Assembly (NCBI GenBank): GCA_948567375.1
Contig: OX419756.1
Coordinates: forward strand, 28,746,552 to 28,810,551
Direction of reading: 5' to 3'
DNA: 64,000 bases
Source of the DNA: Lunularia cruciata
Taxonomy: Eukaryota > Streptophyta > Marchantiopsida > Lunulariales > Lunulariaceae
Shown piece by piece: positions 8,294-19,423 of this stretch; position 1 is the stretch's first letter; the number at the start of each line of letters is the position of its first letter. The notes under the pieces are model-generated. The model saw only the letters and a list, made by a program, of their open reading frames with translations, was not told where the DNA came from and searched no databases. A program made the translations under genes and the position numbers.

Positions 8294-9830
8294 GCTCAGG
8301 GCAATAGACATGATAGCTTTTGTGCACCATAGTTAGCACAAAGACAATGTGACCATTGCCACATATTTGGTCACATTAGTGATTGATGCTTTGACCTTCA
8401 CCTAGAGTTACGGAGTGGTAGTTTGCTATGGTAGGTGGTAGGGAGCTCCAAGTCATGGAGGATGAAGTGGTAGAAGATCCATACTTAGTAGGGGTGCACT
8501 ACCTACCCTTGTTTTGATACAACCATGGCTACTTGGATTGAGCAGTTAGAGTAAAGATTGTCTAGCAAGGCCATAGCTTAAAGAAGATCAGATTTGGGTG
8601 TTGAGGCTTCTATCTCTTATGTTGGTGATAGAGAGGTCTTGGACTTCATGTGTCAAGAAACATAGGTAGATGCATTTTTTGCAATGACTAGGAGTGCAAT
8701 ATGTGCTCCAAAGCCTAGAGGAGCATCAATGGAGTTGGACCCACAAAGATGAGAGGTTGGTAGACAGGCAAAACAAACAACATCCATGGCTCCTAAACAT
8801 CCTAGTGCAAGTGTGGTAGGTGGTGATGGAATGCATGATAGACTAGATGCTAGTCAACTACCTACTACTACATAGATTGAGTCTAGCACAATGTTGGGAG
8901 CACTTAGTTGATTATGCGCTTCTCTTATTCTTAGCCAATGATATGTTTACATTAGAAGTTGACTCAGCTCTAGTGTTTTGGTTTGTTGCCACACTTTGTG
9001 AGACTAGGGATGATGTGGTTCTTACTATTAGAGCAAAGTAGCTGATAGTGGAGCTAACTTGGTTGAGGAGCATGGGATCCGCTCAACGACCAATGATTTA
9101 TGACAAGTAGTAGCAACTAGAGTGGAGGAGTTACCAACTAGACTTGCCTTTGACCAATCATGGTTCACACCTGAAGTTGTCCTATTGGATAACCAAAGGG
9201 GGATTTTCCTTTTGGTGGGACCTTTAAGGAAGGTCTATACACCACAAAGGTCTTATTAGACTTTAGTACATACCCCTTTATGTTGGAGAAGGTGGTAGTT
9301 GTTTGTCTGGAGCTACAAAATACCAATGTAGAGAGGTGTCCATTTTAGATCCAGACATCTCTAGGGGGTGGTTTCATATAGTACATCACCTATGGAGAGC
9401 TCATTGTCCAAATTCAGCTTGGTCATCAGACTGATAGCTCTATGATGAGAGCTTAGGCCATTGCAACAATAGTAGTGTCATATGATGTGCTAGTTGGTAG
9501 AGCATTGTTATGGGTTTTAGTATTGACTATTGGGAGGAGATAGCCTCCAATAGACTAGGTTGGCAGTCACTTGAGGGATGGGTAGGTCGCCTACCAATAC
9601 ACATTAGTAATGGCAGTCTTAGTTCACGATAGTCAAGACCATGACATCAATTTTAGCTTTCAATGGTTCCTATTACTTGGCCTAATGACTTATTGGAGTG
9701 GAATACCCATGTAGAGGAAACTTCAATACTAGAAGAAATCACTTGGATTTAGAGTATGAGTGGGATTGCTCCATCTACCATAGATATTTCATTGTGGAGT
9801 TTTAAGGAGGCATTGCAACAACATGCAAAT
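8294..9830 (+). pseudogene. MT element: gag end and protease, decayed
   Basis: Continues the frame interrupted at 468. Codons 8348-8389 give a canonical C-x2-C-x4-H-x4-C knuckle with one stop inside. Protease-like text follows near 9247 (V-L-L-D-F-S, the Asp of the active site kept but the S/T-G lost), with S-Y-D-V-L-V-G-R-A near 9480, matching the second protease motif. Stops and shifts occur throughout. The sequence then leads straight into the methyltransferase part, showing that the methyltransferase sits behind the protease in one polyprotein. Confidence 0.6.
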
Positions 9831-9832
9831 CA

Positions 9833-10329
9833 ATGGTGCAACAGGCTTGGAGTGGAGCCTTTGTACCACTAGGAGACCAATGTGAGGATGAGCCTCCAGA
9901 GTCTATTACCTTGTCACCTTTTTATACCACACTTATTGCTTGGCAATATCCAATAGAGGAAGTATGTCTATTGGAGTTGTTTGGTGGGATTAGCATTGGA
10001 CTAGTTATGGTATTACAAGCAAGTATATGAGTATAGAGGTACTTGTATGTGGAGAGAGATGAGTTTGGTAAGCAATTCTCTCTTTATCATGTGGCACACT
10101 TGGCCTATTGGTATCTTGAGTTATTACCAATATCAATAGTCATGGGTTACCAGAAGACCCTACCAATAGATATTTTCTTATTGGGGATATACGATTTGGA
10201 GAGACATGGTGCTATTCATTTGATGATTTTTGGATGGCCATGTCAGGGAGATACCCATGCTGGCCAAGGTCAGGTCCCCAAGATCTCTGTTCTTGTTGGT
10301 TTTAAGAGATATTGTGTATACTACAACAT
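9833..10329 (+). pseudogene. MT element: cytosine-5 DNA methyltransferase, N-terminal half
   Basis: The frame from 9833 runs into L-L-E-L-F-G-G-I (9971-9990), which is C5-methyltransferase motif I (AdoMet binding). After two stops (10028-10030 and the next codon but one) the same frame gives Y-V-E-R-D-E (10046-10063), motif II/III, and G-W-P-C-Q-G (10232-10249), motif IV, with the catalytic Cys codon intact at 10241-10243. A frameshift follows near 10275. The domain is then cut by the solo LTR at 10330 (TSD AACAT 10325-10329) and resumes at 25044. The known role of the family is methylation of cytosine in DNA. The short motif spacing is unlike plant MET1, CMT or DRM, and fits methyltransferases captured by retroelements. 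Confidence 0.85.
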
Positions 10330-10575
10330 TGTGACAACCTGACAAGTATTGCTTTTGCGGTAAGCAATAAGTAAAGTTTGTTCCCACAGAGATACGAGTC
10401 AGAAATTGTCAAATATGAAGTTAAAAAGTAACACTTCAATTCTTCTTGACTGCATCTTTAATCTCTCACGTAGAAAACATACCCTAAAGAGTAACAAGCA
10501 TTGATTTACAATCTCACCATAAATTATATGTTCATTATCACAACTCCATCAAATATTTCCAAACCAACTTTGATT

Positions 10576-11326
10576 GTGTAATACCAAGAGCTAGCCATAT
10601 GATCTAGATGTGAAATTTGGTTTGGTAACATCTAGAATGATGTTATACATGATGGTCAAAATAGATAAGATAGAAATATCACCAAAAGTGTACTTCTACT
10701 AATAGGGTAGAAATCAAAATAAACTTGAGAACCTTAGAACCAATAGCTGACATATGATTTAAAGATGAGAATTGGTTTGGTAACATCTGGAAGGATGTTA
10801 CACATGATGGACTAAACAGATCAGAAAGAGGTATCACCAAAAGAGAACTCCTACTAATAGAGTAGGAACCAAAATATGCCTGAAATCTTTGAAGGCAATT
10901 CCAGAGGCCTAAACGGATGAATTAGGCATCAAAAATGTGCACATTCCTCCCCTTCCCCCCCCTTCCCTCAAAATGAAGGAAAGGCTGGCCTTCCCTCCTC
11001 CTGCTTTGTCTCATCGAGAGCTTTCCAATGGTACCTTACGTGATTCTTAGATTCCTATAGGAAGATTCCCTAAAGATTCCCTCCGGTCAAAGCTTGTTTG
11101 ACCAACCAGATAGGACCTAGACTAAACATGTCACCCATCCAAGTAAGTAATCCAAGGGTGGAGCTTGCTGACATATCACCTATCTGTGTGCCTAATCCTA
11201 TGGTGGAGCTTCCTTGGAGGAGATCCTTTTTGTCTATATAATAAAGAGAAGGTGCTCCTTTGGAGCATCAAATGTTTGAGTGTGCAATCTGTGTTTTCTC
11301 TCTTCTCTTGTCCTCAGAGTATTACA
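10576..11326 (+). repeat. Element A 5' LTR
   Basis: 751 bp, from TGTAATACC to AGTATTACA. It contains the TATA-like stretch TATATAATAAA from 11235. The family LTR also occurs at 22691-23433 and, inverted, at 15276-16015 and 21117-21853. Confidence 0.92.
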
Positions 11327-11327
11327 A

Positions 11328-11339
11328 TGGTATCAGAGC
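11328..11339 (+). other. Primer-binding site, initiator tRNA-Met
   Basis: TGGTATCAGAGC, one base after the LTR end. This is the classical plant retroelement primer site complementary to the 3' end of initiator tRNA-Met. Confidence 0.92.
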
Positions 11340-11524
11340 GAGTGTTTTAGTCCAAGATAGTGGATCATCCCTCTTGGAATAATACGAACTATTGAAACTA
11401 AGTAATTTGAGGTGGAGAACATAGAGTAATTGCTAGACTTAGGAAGGACTTTAAAGAGTGGATGGGATGGATGCACCGGGAGGAAAATTTCCGAACACCT
11501 AGCTTTCCATTCTCGAATCCATTC

Positions 11525-11860
11525 CACATCAAGGTTATGTATATCCAGTGTGAGCAGATGAGGGTATTGCTAGTTTATCACTTTGGTGCAAAATTCATGG
11601 ATAGAGTGATGAACTCACCAAACCCGGTGATTCTACCTGTGGTGATATATGACAAAGAGTAGGATTTGACAATCTACATTCTATTATGATAATATGGATA
11701 TGAATATCCCAAATCCTCTGCCTTTCAACACTCAAGTAGAAACCCGTTATGTAGTGAGACCGAAAGTGATGTTTAGAGATTTTGTGGTTATGAATTTCGG
11801 TGAGGAGTATTATCAACGAGTGATAGCTCTTGAGATCTCAATGGTAGTTCTGATAGTTCT
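11525..11860 (+). pseudogene. Element A leader modules (two copies, second truncated)
   Basis: Two successive frames resemble the leader modules of Element 1. The first (11525-11690) has V-M-Y-I-Q ... M-R ... F-G-A-K, then P-V-I-L-P-V-V-I-Y-D and, after a TAG that is TGG in Element B, I-Y-I-L-L. The second (from 11694) has R-P-K-V-M-F-R-D-F-V-V ... F-G-E-E. It is cut by the deletion that also removes the first half of gag, at about 11860. See the entry for the intact Element B copies. Confidence 0.5.
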
Positions 11861-12482
11861 AATTGGTGGATTCTGTGCAAATGGCTCTAACCCGACTATG
11901 GGGATTGAGATAGAAAAATAGCGTACAAGAGTATGTGGAGGCATTTCTGGATCTACAAGTTGCAATTACCGACATGAGTCCAGCAGAGGCTCTCGATAAT
12001 TTCAAACAAGGATTGAAAGAGTGGATTAGCCAAGAAGTTGTGGTGCAAAATCCTTGCACAATATTTGAAGCCATTGCTTGTGCACAGAGAATAGCAAGAG
12101 CATTAGGTGGAGGTGAAGGAGTAGTTCCACCTCAACATTATTGGGCAGAAATGCCACACATGGGTGGACCAGTACCGATGGAATTGGGCAACCATTGATT
12201 CTAAGATCAAGGAGCATGACCGCTTCAAGGGGAGCATGAATAGGTAGAAGAACGAAGAGATGGAGTCACACAAGGAGAAGAAACTCAAGAAGAACAACGC
12301 CATTGTTACAATTGTGGCCATATTTGGCACATATCTACCAACTGTCGCACTTGTTTCCCTAGAGGCCCTTGGCCTTCTTACAAGTGATCTTTGAACAACA
12401 TGGAGAAGCACATTGAGAAGGAGGTAGAAATCACTTTGGAAAACAAAGATCCCCTAGAAATGTACCTCGTGGACTTATTGGC
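11861..12482 (+). pseudogene. Element A gag, N-terminal half deleted
   Basis: Aligns with the second half of Element B gag ([12 protein letters not shown] onward). Compared with B, the segment coding the gag start and the first ~100 residues is missing, and the leader is joined directly to G-G-F-C-A-N-G. Stops lie at 11919-11921 and 12196-12198. The knuckle region (C-Y-N-C-G in B) is damaged. A gag-less element like this could move only with help from a complete relative. Confidence 0.75.
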
Positions 12483-12552
12483 TCAATAAGAAAGTAGAGA
12501 AGCGATAGAAGGAAGAAGAATAATGCACAAAGATCCCAAAAGGTAACCTCAC

Positions 12553-14027
12553 AATTGATTGTCGTGAATGGAATCCTATAAGGTAATCAAGTGAGAGTAT
12601 TAATAGATCCAGGAGCAACAAAGAATTTCTTGTCTTGCTCTGTTGCAATAAGATTGGGAATGGATCTAGAGAGGGATGGGAGTGGAGAAGTAGAGTTACC
12701 TAATGGGCAAACAGAGAGGATTGAATCATTACCTATACGGGTAACACTCTCTGTAGGAGAATATCAAGAAGCAATTGAGTGGCAAGTGATACAATTAGCT
12801 TGTTATGATGCAATTTTAGGCATGCCATGGATGGAGCATTACAACCCTATGGTAGATTGGAGGAAGAAAGGAGTGAGAACCCACCAATGGTCAATCATTG
12901 GGGTTGAAGAAAAATCACATAGGCAAAAATTGCCTCTATATGTCATAGGGACGGCAATTGTCCGTAAGACCAATAGATGTTTCATGGGTCTAACAAGAGA
13001 AGTCTAGAGTGCACAACTTGATGGACAAATTCTTGAGAAATTGAAAGATGTGGTGGATGAGTTTCAAGATGTCTTTCTTGATAATCTACCCTCAAGATTA
13101 CTACCAAAAAGGCGAGTAGATCACAAAATTGAGACACTCATGGGGAAGACATCTCCTTGTAAGGCCCTATATTGCCTATCACCTCATGAGTTGGAGGAGT
13201 GTAAGACTCAAATTGAGGAGATGCTACAAAAAGGGTTCATCCAACCTAACATATCACCATATAGGACCTTTGTCTTGTTTGTGAAGAAGAAGGATGGTAC
13301 AATGCACATGTGCATTGACTATTGGGGTCTCAATCAACAAACAGTGAAGAACAAATACCCCTTACCTCGCATGGATGACCTGTTTGATAAACTCCATGGA
13401 GCAAGATACTTCACCAAAATGGACTTGCGGAGCAGTTACAATCAAATCCAAATTGCAGAGGAAGATGTGTACAAAATTGCCTTTCAAACCAAGTATGGCC
13501 ACTTTGAGTATCTTGTGATGCTTTTTGCCCTCACCAATGCACCTGCCACTTTCATGAGTCTAATGAATGACATATTTCGTCCATACTTGGATAAGTCTAT
13601 TATCATCTTCTTGGACAATATCTTAGTATATAGAAGCATGATGATAGAACACAAACAACATCTACGAAAGGTCCTCCAGATTCTAAGGCAGAATCAATTG
13701 TATGCCAAAATCTCCAAGTGTGAGTTTGGCAAGTCTGAAGTAGACTTCTTAGGGCATAGAGTAAGTGCAGAGGGCATTCAAGTATTGATGGATAAGATAA
13801 AGGTCATTCAAAAATGGAGTGCCCTAGAAGATCAGACTCAACTTAAGAGCTTCTTGGGGTTGACGGGATTCTCTAGTAGATTTGTCAAGGACTTCTCCAA
13901 GGTTGCACAGCCTTTAACAACACTACTTGGCAAGGAGAAGAAGTGGAAATGGAAAACTGCACAAGAGTTGGCCCTTTCAAGAATTGAAAGCCGCCTTGCT
14001 ACATGCACCAATCTTGAAGTGGTATGA
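12553..14027 (+). pseudogene. Element A protease and reverse transcriptase
   Basis: One frame with a stop at 13005-13007 (TAG where Element B has CAG). The protease active site is [10 protein letters not shown] follows with [10 protein letters not shown] and L-T-N-A-P-A-T-F. The catalytic motif reads F-L-D-N in place of F-L-D-D in Element B, so the second catalytic aspartate is lost. One extra C in G-G-C-C-C-T-T-T at about 13970 shifts the frame before RNase H, and the frame ends at 14027. The enzyme from this copy would be inactive. Confidence 0.85.
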
Positions 14028-14578
14028 CCCAAAACGTCCAATCAAGTTGGCTACAGATGCATCAAGCGTAGCAATAGGAGCAGTCCTATAACAAGAGTGG
14101 TATGACGGATGGCATCCAATTGCATATTTCTCTCGATAGTTGTTATTGGCAGAGTGCAACTACCACACCATAGAACAAGAAGAGATGGCCATCGTTCAGG
14201 CAACCAAGCATCGAAAGCACTATTTGGGTGAGAAGGCATTTGTAGTAGAGACAAATCACAAATCTCTAGTCTACCTCAAGACACAAAATGATCTATCTCG
14301 TCACCAAATTTGGTGGGCAGAGCGACAACAATGCTTCAACATAACAATCACCTACATGGAAGTTAAGAAGCAACTTGCAGATGCATTCACCCACATGCCA
14401 ATGGCAAACAACTTGGTGGCAGAGGTTAAGATTAACCCTAAATTTTGACCCAAATAGTGCATTTGTAGTAGAGACAGATCACAAATCTCTAGTCTACCTC
14501 AAGATGCCATATGATCTATCTCGTCGCCAAATTTGGTGGGCAGAGTGATGACAACGCTTCAACATAACAATCACCTAC
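14028..14578 (+). pseudogene. Element A RNase H
   Basis: RNase H text in a frame shifted from RT: L-A-T-D-A-S, E-C-N-Y-H-T, E-E-M-A-I-V, V-E-T-N-H-K-S-L-V-Y-L, and D-A-F-T-H-M-P near the end. Stops occur near 14089 and 14138. The last part is tandemly duplicated (see next entry), so two RNase H ends stand one after the other. Confidence 0.75.
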
Positions 14579-14670
14579 GTGGAAGGTAAGAAGCAACTTG
14601 CAGATGCATTCACCCACATGCCAATGGCAAACAACTTGGTGGTAGAGGTTAAGATTAACCCTAAATTTTG
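14236..14670 (+). repeat. 223-bp-period tandem duplication in Element A RNase H
   Basis: Copies 14236-14447 and 14459-14670, 212 bp each with an 11-bp spacer. Both run from the V-V-E-T-[N/D]-H-K-S-L motif to K-I-N-P-K-F. They differ at several sites, so the duplication is not recent. Element B has one copy only. Confidence 0.85.
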
Positions 14671-15275
14671 GCTAAAGCATCTGGCTGCTACAAAAACTGA
14701 TCCACAGATTGTAGAAGCACAATCATCCAAAGGTGTCACTAACACCCAAGGACTCACCTTTCAGGATGGCAGATTATGGATCCCAAATGTCCCAGAATTA
14801 TGCACCACTATTCTAGCGGAATGTCATGATTTGGCCATTGTAGGTCATGTCGGAGTGGACAAGACCTTGGATGCAGTCAAGTGCCATTACTATTGGCCCA
14901 AGATGAGCAACAACATGATGGACTACGTGCGTAGCTGCCTACTTTGTCAACAGAACAAAGCTTCTAATCAAGCTCCTGTAGGGCTCTTTCAACCTCTCCC
15001 CACTCCTACCCAACGTTGGGAACAAGTGAGTATGGATCTCATCTGTGAATTACCCAAGACCACCTCAAGGTTTGACTCCATCATGGTCTTTGTGGACCGG
15101 CTCAGCAAAATGATTCATGAACGCTCTACCACCAAAGAGGTGACCGCTCCACAATTAGCTCAATTATACTTAGATGCAGTCTTTGCTCACCATGGCTTGT
15201 CTAGAGTACTCATCACCGATAGAAGCACCCAATTCACCAATTTGTTTTGGTTTTTTCAAAACCAAGTTGGCCATG
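14579..15275 (+). pseudogene. Element A integrase, part 1
   Basis: Zinc part H-D-L-A-I-V-G-H-V-G-V-D-K ... C-L-L-C-Q-Q-N-K, then the catalytic core with M-D-L and I-T-D-R. It is cut at codon W-F-F-Q-N-Q-V-G-H by Element B, with CCATG duplicated at 15271-15275 and 21854-21858. A few residues (W-R-T-L-F-G-F-F in B) are missing by a short deletion before the break. Confidence 0.85.
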
Positions 15276-16015
15276 TGTAATACTCCGAGGACAAGAGAAG
15301 AAAGAAAACACAGATTGCACACTCAAACATTCGATGCCCCAAAGGAGCACCTTCTCTTTATTATATAGACAAAGAGGATCTCCTCCAAGGAAGCTCCACC
15401 ATAGGATTAGGGACATAGATAGGTGACATGTCAGCAAGCTCCACCCTTGGATTACTGACTTGGATGGGTGACCTGTCTGGTCTAGGTCCTATCTGGTTGG
15501 TCAAACGAGCTTTGACCGGAGGGAATCTTTTAGGGAATCTTCCTGTAGGAATCTCAGAATCACATGAGTAAGGTACCGTTGGAAAGCTCTCGACGAGACA
15601 AACCAGGGGGAGGGAAGGCCAGCCTCTCCTCCGTTGGGGGGGGGGAATCTGCACATTTTTGAGGCCTAATTCATCCGTTTAGGCCTCCGAAATTGCCTTC
15701 AAAGATTTCAGGCATATTTCGGTTCCTACTCTCTTAGTAGAAGTCCCCTTTTGGTGATACCTCTTTCTGATCTGTTTAGTCCATCATGTGTAACATCCTT
15801 CCAGATGTTACCAAACCAATTCTCACCTTTAAATCATATGTCTAGCTATTGGTTCTAAGGTTCTCAAGTCTATTTCGGTTTCTGCCCTATTAGTAGAAGT
15901 ACTCTTTTGGTGATACTTCTATCTGATCTATTTTGACCATCATGTATAACATCATTCTAGATGTTACAAAATCAAATTTCACATCTTGATCATATGGCTA
16001 ACCCTTGGTATTACA
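15276..16015 (-). repeat. Element B 3' LTR
   Basis: 740 bp, the reverse complement of the A-family LTR. It includes a long G run (about 15637-15648 on the + strand) that differs in length from the other copy. Confidence 0.92.
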
Positions 16016-16032
16016 GACCTCCCTCCTTTTAA
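16016..16032 (-). other. Polypurine tract of Element B
   Basis: On the minus strand AAAAGGAGGGAGGTC stands directly before the 3' LTR. The matching tract of Element A is at 22675-22690. Confidence 0.7.
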
Positions 16033-16685
16033 GACGCAACGTCCTCGTTGTGCAATTGTTGCTCAAATGCTTGCACCAACACCGGTGCATGTGCCAAATT
16101 GGCAGCGGGTTCCCAGGTTGCTTCATAGAGAGGGTAACCTTTCCATTGTACTAGATATTCCACCCACGGATGGCAAGTACCACGCATGCGCTTTTGGAGA
16201 ATCTGCTCTACTTCATATTCCTCTATGCCATCAATGACTGTCGGACAAGGTCGAATGTCTTGTGTGGAAGTACCTTGGCCTGATCGGGGAGCATATCTGC
16301 GTAATAGGGAGACATGGAACACTGGATGGATCTTCATGTGTGGTGGTAGCTCAAGGTGATAGGCCACAGCGCCGATGTGACGAAGAATCGAGAAAGGCCC
16401 AATAAAACGAGGTCTGAGCTTACGAGATCCAACTAATGTGAGGTTGGTTGTCGATAGCCACACTTGATCCCCAACATTGAACTCCATATGCCTACGGTGT
16501 GCATCAACATACTGCTTTTGTCGATTTTGTGCAATCTGTAACCTGTGCTTGGCGCTCTCCACACCTTGTTGGATTCTAGAAACAAATGTGTTGACTGCAT
16601 CAACCTTGGTAGTCACTGGACGGATCTTCATCAAGCTAGAAGGTGTGAAGGGATGCTCACCATACATGAGGAAGAACGGAGTGAC
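16029..16685 (-). CDS. Element B integrase C-terminus with chromodomain
   Basis: About 212 codons from M-Y-G-E-H-P-F, with the integrase tail (G-D-Q-V-W-L-S, G-P-F-S-I-L, H-P-V-F-H-V-S-L-L-R-R) and then a chromodomain: E-Y-E-V-E-Q-I-L, Y-L-V-Q-W-K-G-Y, A-T-W-E-P. Chromodomains of this clade (chromoviruses) steer insertion to marked chromatin. The upstream codon is TAG (16686-16688) where Element A has CAG, so this part is separated from the integrase core by one nonsense change. Confidence 0.9.
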   Translation of the reverse strand, partial: VTPFFLMYGEHPFTPSSLMKIRPVTTKVDAVNTFVSRIQQGVESAKHRLQIAQNRQKQYVDAHRRHMEFNVGDQVWLSTTNLTLVGSRKLRPRFIGPFSILRHIGAVAYHLELPPHMKIHPVFHVSLLRRYAPRSGQGTSTQDIRPCPTVIDGIEEYEVEQILQKRMRGTCHPWVEYLVQWKGYPLYEATWEPAANLAHAPVLVQAFEQQLHNEDVAS

Positions 16686-17355
16686 CTAGGTGGAGGCATT
16701 CACTGAATTGTTGTAAGCGAATTCCACCAACGGTAGTAGGGTGTCCCACCTCTCTTGCTCTTCTAAGGTGAAGCCGCGTAACATGTCTTCAATCGTGCAA
16801 TTAGCCCGCTCTGTTTGGCCATCTGTTTGTGGGTGGTAAGCTGTAGACATGGCCAACTTGGTTTTGAAGAAACCAAAGAGTGTTCGCCAAAACAAACTGG
16901 TGAATTGGGTGCCTCTATCGGTGATGAGTACTCTAGACAAGCCATGGTGAGCAAAGACTGCATCTAAGTATAGTTGAGCTAGTTGTGGAGCGGTCACCTC
17001 CTTGGTGGTAGGGCATACATGAATCATTTTGTTGAGCCGGTCCACAAAGACCACAATGGAGTCAAACCCTGAGGTGGTCTTGGGTAATTCACAGACGAGA
17101 TCCATACTCACTTGTTCCCAACGTTGGGTAGGAGTGGGAAGAGGTTGAAGGAGCCCTGCAGGAGCTTGATTAGAAGCTTTGTTCTGTTGACAAAGTAGGC
17201 AGCTACGCACATAGTCCATCACGTTGTTGCTCATCTTGGGCCAATAATAATGGCGCTTGACTGCCTCCAAGGTCTTGTCCACTCCGACATGAGCTGCAAT
17301 GGCCGAATCATGACATTCCGCTAGAATGGTGGTGCGTAATTCTGGGACATTTGGG
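16686..17355 (-). CDS. Element B integrase zinc and catalytic core
   Basis: H-D-S-A-I-A-A-H-V-G-V-D-K ... C-L-L-C-Q-Q-N-K zinc part, then the core with M-D-L, I-T-D-R-G-T-Q-F and G-Q-T-E-R-A-N, so the D-D-E triad is intact. The frame upstream is cut by TGA at 17358-17360, where Element A has TGG (W-I-P). No proper ATG lies at the start. In the living element it was part of the pol polyprotein. Confidence 0.88.
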
Positions 17356-17357
17356 AT

Positions 17358-18215
17358 TCACAATTGGCCCTCTCGAAAGGTGAGTCCTTGGGTGCTGGTG
17401 ACACTTTTGGACACTTGCGCTTCTACAATCTGTGGGTCAGTTTTTGTGGCAGCTAGAATCTCTTGCCAGAATTCAAGGTTAATCTTAACCTCTGCCGCCA
17501 AGTTGTTGGCCATTGGCATACGGGTGAACGCATCTGCAAGTTGCTTCTTACCTTCCACGTAGGTGATTGTCATGTTGAAGCGTTGTCGCCACTCTGCCCA
17601 CCAAATTTGGCGACAAGATAGATCCTTCTGCGTCTCGAGGTAGACTAGAGGTTTGTGGTCTGTCTCTACTACAAATGCCTTCTCGCCCAGGTAGTGCTTC
17701 CAATGCTTGGTTGCTAGAACAATGGCCAGCTCTTCTTGTTTTGTGGTGTGGTAGTTGCACTCTGCCGGTAACAACTTTTGAGAGAAATATGCAATTGGAT
17801 GCCATCCGTCATGCCACTCTTGTTGTAGGACTGCTCCTATTGCTATGCCTGATGCATCCGTAGCCAACTTGATTGGACGTTTTGGGTCATACCACTTCAA
17901 GATTGGTGCATGTAGCAAGGCGGCCTTCAATTCTTGAAAGGCCAACTCTTGTGCAGTTCCCCATGTCCACTTCTTCCCCTTGCCAAGTAGTGCCGTTAAA
18001 GGCTGTGCAACCTTGGAGAAGTCCTTGACAAATCTACGATAGAATCCCGTCAACCCCAAGAAGCTCTTAAGTTGAGTCCGATCTTCTAGGGCACTCCATT
18101 TTTGAAAGACCTCTATTTTATCTATCAATACTTGAATGCCCTCTGCACTTACTCTATGCCCTAAGTAGTCTACTTCAGACTTGCCAAACTCACACTTTGA
18201 GATTTTGGCGTACAA
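17358..18215 (-). CDS. Element B RT thumb and RNase H
   Basis: 286 codons: RT thumb ([29 protein letters not shown]) and RNase H ([20 protein letters not shown]), ending F-R-E-G-Q-L at a TGA. A deletion of about 40 bases near 18230-18240, compared with Element A, shifts the frame between palm and thumb. Confidence 0.88.
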   Translation of the reverse strand: MYAKISKCEFGKSEVDYLGHRVSAEGIQVLIDKIEVFQKWSALEDRTQLKSFLGLTGFYRRFVKDFSKVAQPLTALLGKGKKWTWGTAQELAFQELKAALLHAPILKWYDPKRPIKLATDASGIAIGAVLQQEWHDGWHPIAYFSQKLLPAECNYHTTKQEELAIVLATKHWKHYLGEKAFVVETDHKPLVYLETQKDLSCRQIWWAEWRQRFNMTITYVEGKKQLADAFTRMPMANNLAAEVKINLEFWQEILAATKTDPQIVEAQVSKSVTSTQGLTFREGQL

Positions 18216-18414
18216 CTGATTCTGTCTTAGAATCTGGAATCGTGCAACTATATACTAAGATATCATCCAAGAAGACAATAATAGACTTATCCAAGTATGG
18301 AAAAAATATGTCATTCATTAGGCTCATGAAAGTGGCAGGCGCATTGGTGAGGCCAAAAGGCATCACAAGATACTCAAAGTGGCCATACCTGGTTTGAAAG
18401 GCAATTTTGTACAC
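18190..18414 (-). pseudogene. Element B RT palm with F-L-D-D
   Basis: Carries [12 protein letters not shown] and the catalytic F-L-D-D-I-L-V-Y, intact unlike in Element A. It runs off-frame into C-T-I-P-D-S after the deletion. Upstream, a 2-bp insertion (GTGTGT in place of GTGT) at about 18412-18417 separates it from the preceding RT part. Confidence 0.85.
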
Positions 18415-19328
18415 ACATCCTCCTCTGCAATTTGGATTTGATTGTAATCACTCCGCAAGTCCAGTTTGGTGAAGTATCTTGCTCCATGGAGTTGATCAAA
18501 CAGGTCATCCATGCGAGGTAAGGGGTATTTTTTCTTCACTGTTTGTTGATTGAGACCCCGATAGTCAATGCACATGCGCATTGTACCATCTTTCTTCTTC
18601 ACAAACAAGACAAGGGTCCCATATGGTGATACGCTAGGTTGGATGAACCCTTTCTGTAGCATCTCCTCAATTTGAGTCTTACACTCCTCCAACTCATGAG
18701 GTGATAGGCGATATGGGGCCTTACAAGGAGGTGTCTTCCCCGGGAGTGTCTCTTTTTTGTGATCTACTCGCCTTTTAGGTGGTATTCCTGAGGGTAGATC
18801 ATCAGGAAAGACATCTTGAAACTCAACCACCACATCCTTCAATTTCTTAGGAATTTGTCCAGCGAGTTGTGCACTCTGGACTTCTCTTATTAGACCCAGA
18901 AAACATCTAACGGTCTTACAGATAGTTGTCGTCCCTACGACATATAGAGGCAGTTTCTGCCTGTGTGATTTTTCTTTAACCCCAATGATTGACCATTGGT
19001 GGGTTCTCACTACTTTCTTCCTCCAATCCACCATTGGGTTGTACTGCTCCATCCATGGCATGCCTAAAATTGCATCATAACAGGCTAATTGTATCACTCG
19101 CCACTCAATTGCTTCCTGATATTCTCCTACAGAGAGGGTTACCCGTCTAGGTAATGATTCAATCCTCTCTGTTTGCCCATTTGGTAACTCTACTTCTTCA
19201 CTTCCATCTCTCTCTAGATCCATTCCCAATCTGATTGCAACAGAGCGAGACAAGAAATTCTCAGTTGCTCCCGGATCTATTAATACTCTCACTTGATTAC
19301 CTTCTAGGATTCCATTCACAACAATCAA
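18363..19328 (-). CDS. Element B protease and RT fingers
   Basis: 322 codons: protease active site [12 protein letters not shown] and I-L-G-M-P-W, linker, then RT start ([30 protein letters not shown]). It ends in a wrong frame after the 2-bp slip. It lies in a different frame from gag, with about 95 bases between. Confidence 0.88.
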   Translation of the reverse strand: MIVVNGILEGNQVRVLIDPGATENFLSRSVAIRLGMDLERDGSEEVELPNGQTERIESLPRRVTLSVGEYQEAIEWRVIQLACYDAILGMPWMEQYNPMVDWRKKVVRTHQWSIIGVKEKSHRQKLPLYVVGTTTICKTVRCFLGLIREVQSAQLAGQIPKKLKDVVVEFQDVFPDDLPSGIPPKRRVDHKKETLPGKTPPCKAPYRLSPHELEECKTQIEEMLQKGFIQPSVSPYGTLVLFVKKKDGTMRMCIDYRGLNQQTVKKKYPLPRMDDLFDQLHGARYFTKLDLRSDYNQIQIAEEDVCTKLPFKPGMATLSIL

Positions 19329-19423
19329 TTGTGAGGTTGCCTTTCGGGATCTTTGCGCATTATTCTTCTTCCTTCCCTCGCTTCTCTGCTTCCTTATTGA
19401 GCCAGTAAGGCCACGAGGTACAT

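Noticed and set aside
10330-10575. Possible 5' LTR of a further full element
   Set aside because: No primer site lies on its left, and AACAT flanks both outer ends of the split LTR, which makes it a solo LTR.
13395-13500. CRISPR-like or other short regular arrays
   Set aside because: Looked for regular short repeats with unique spacers in the whole window; only minisatellites and LTR repeats were found, as expected for a plant nucleus.
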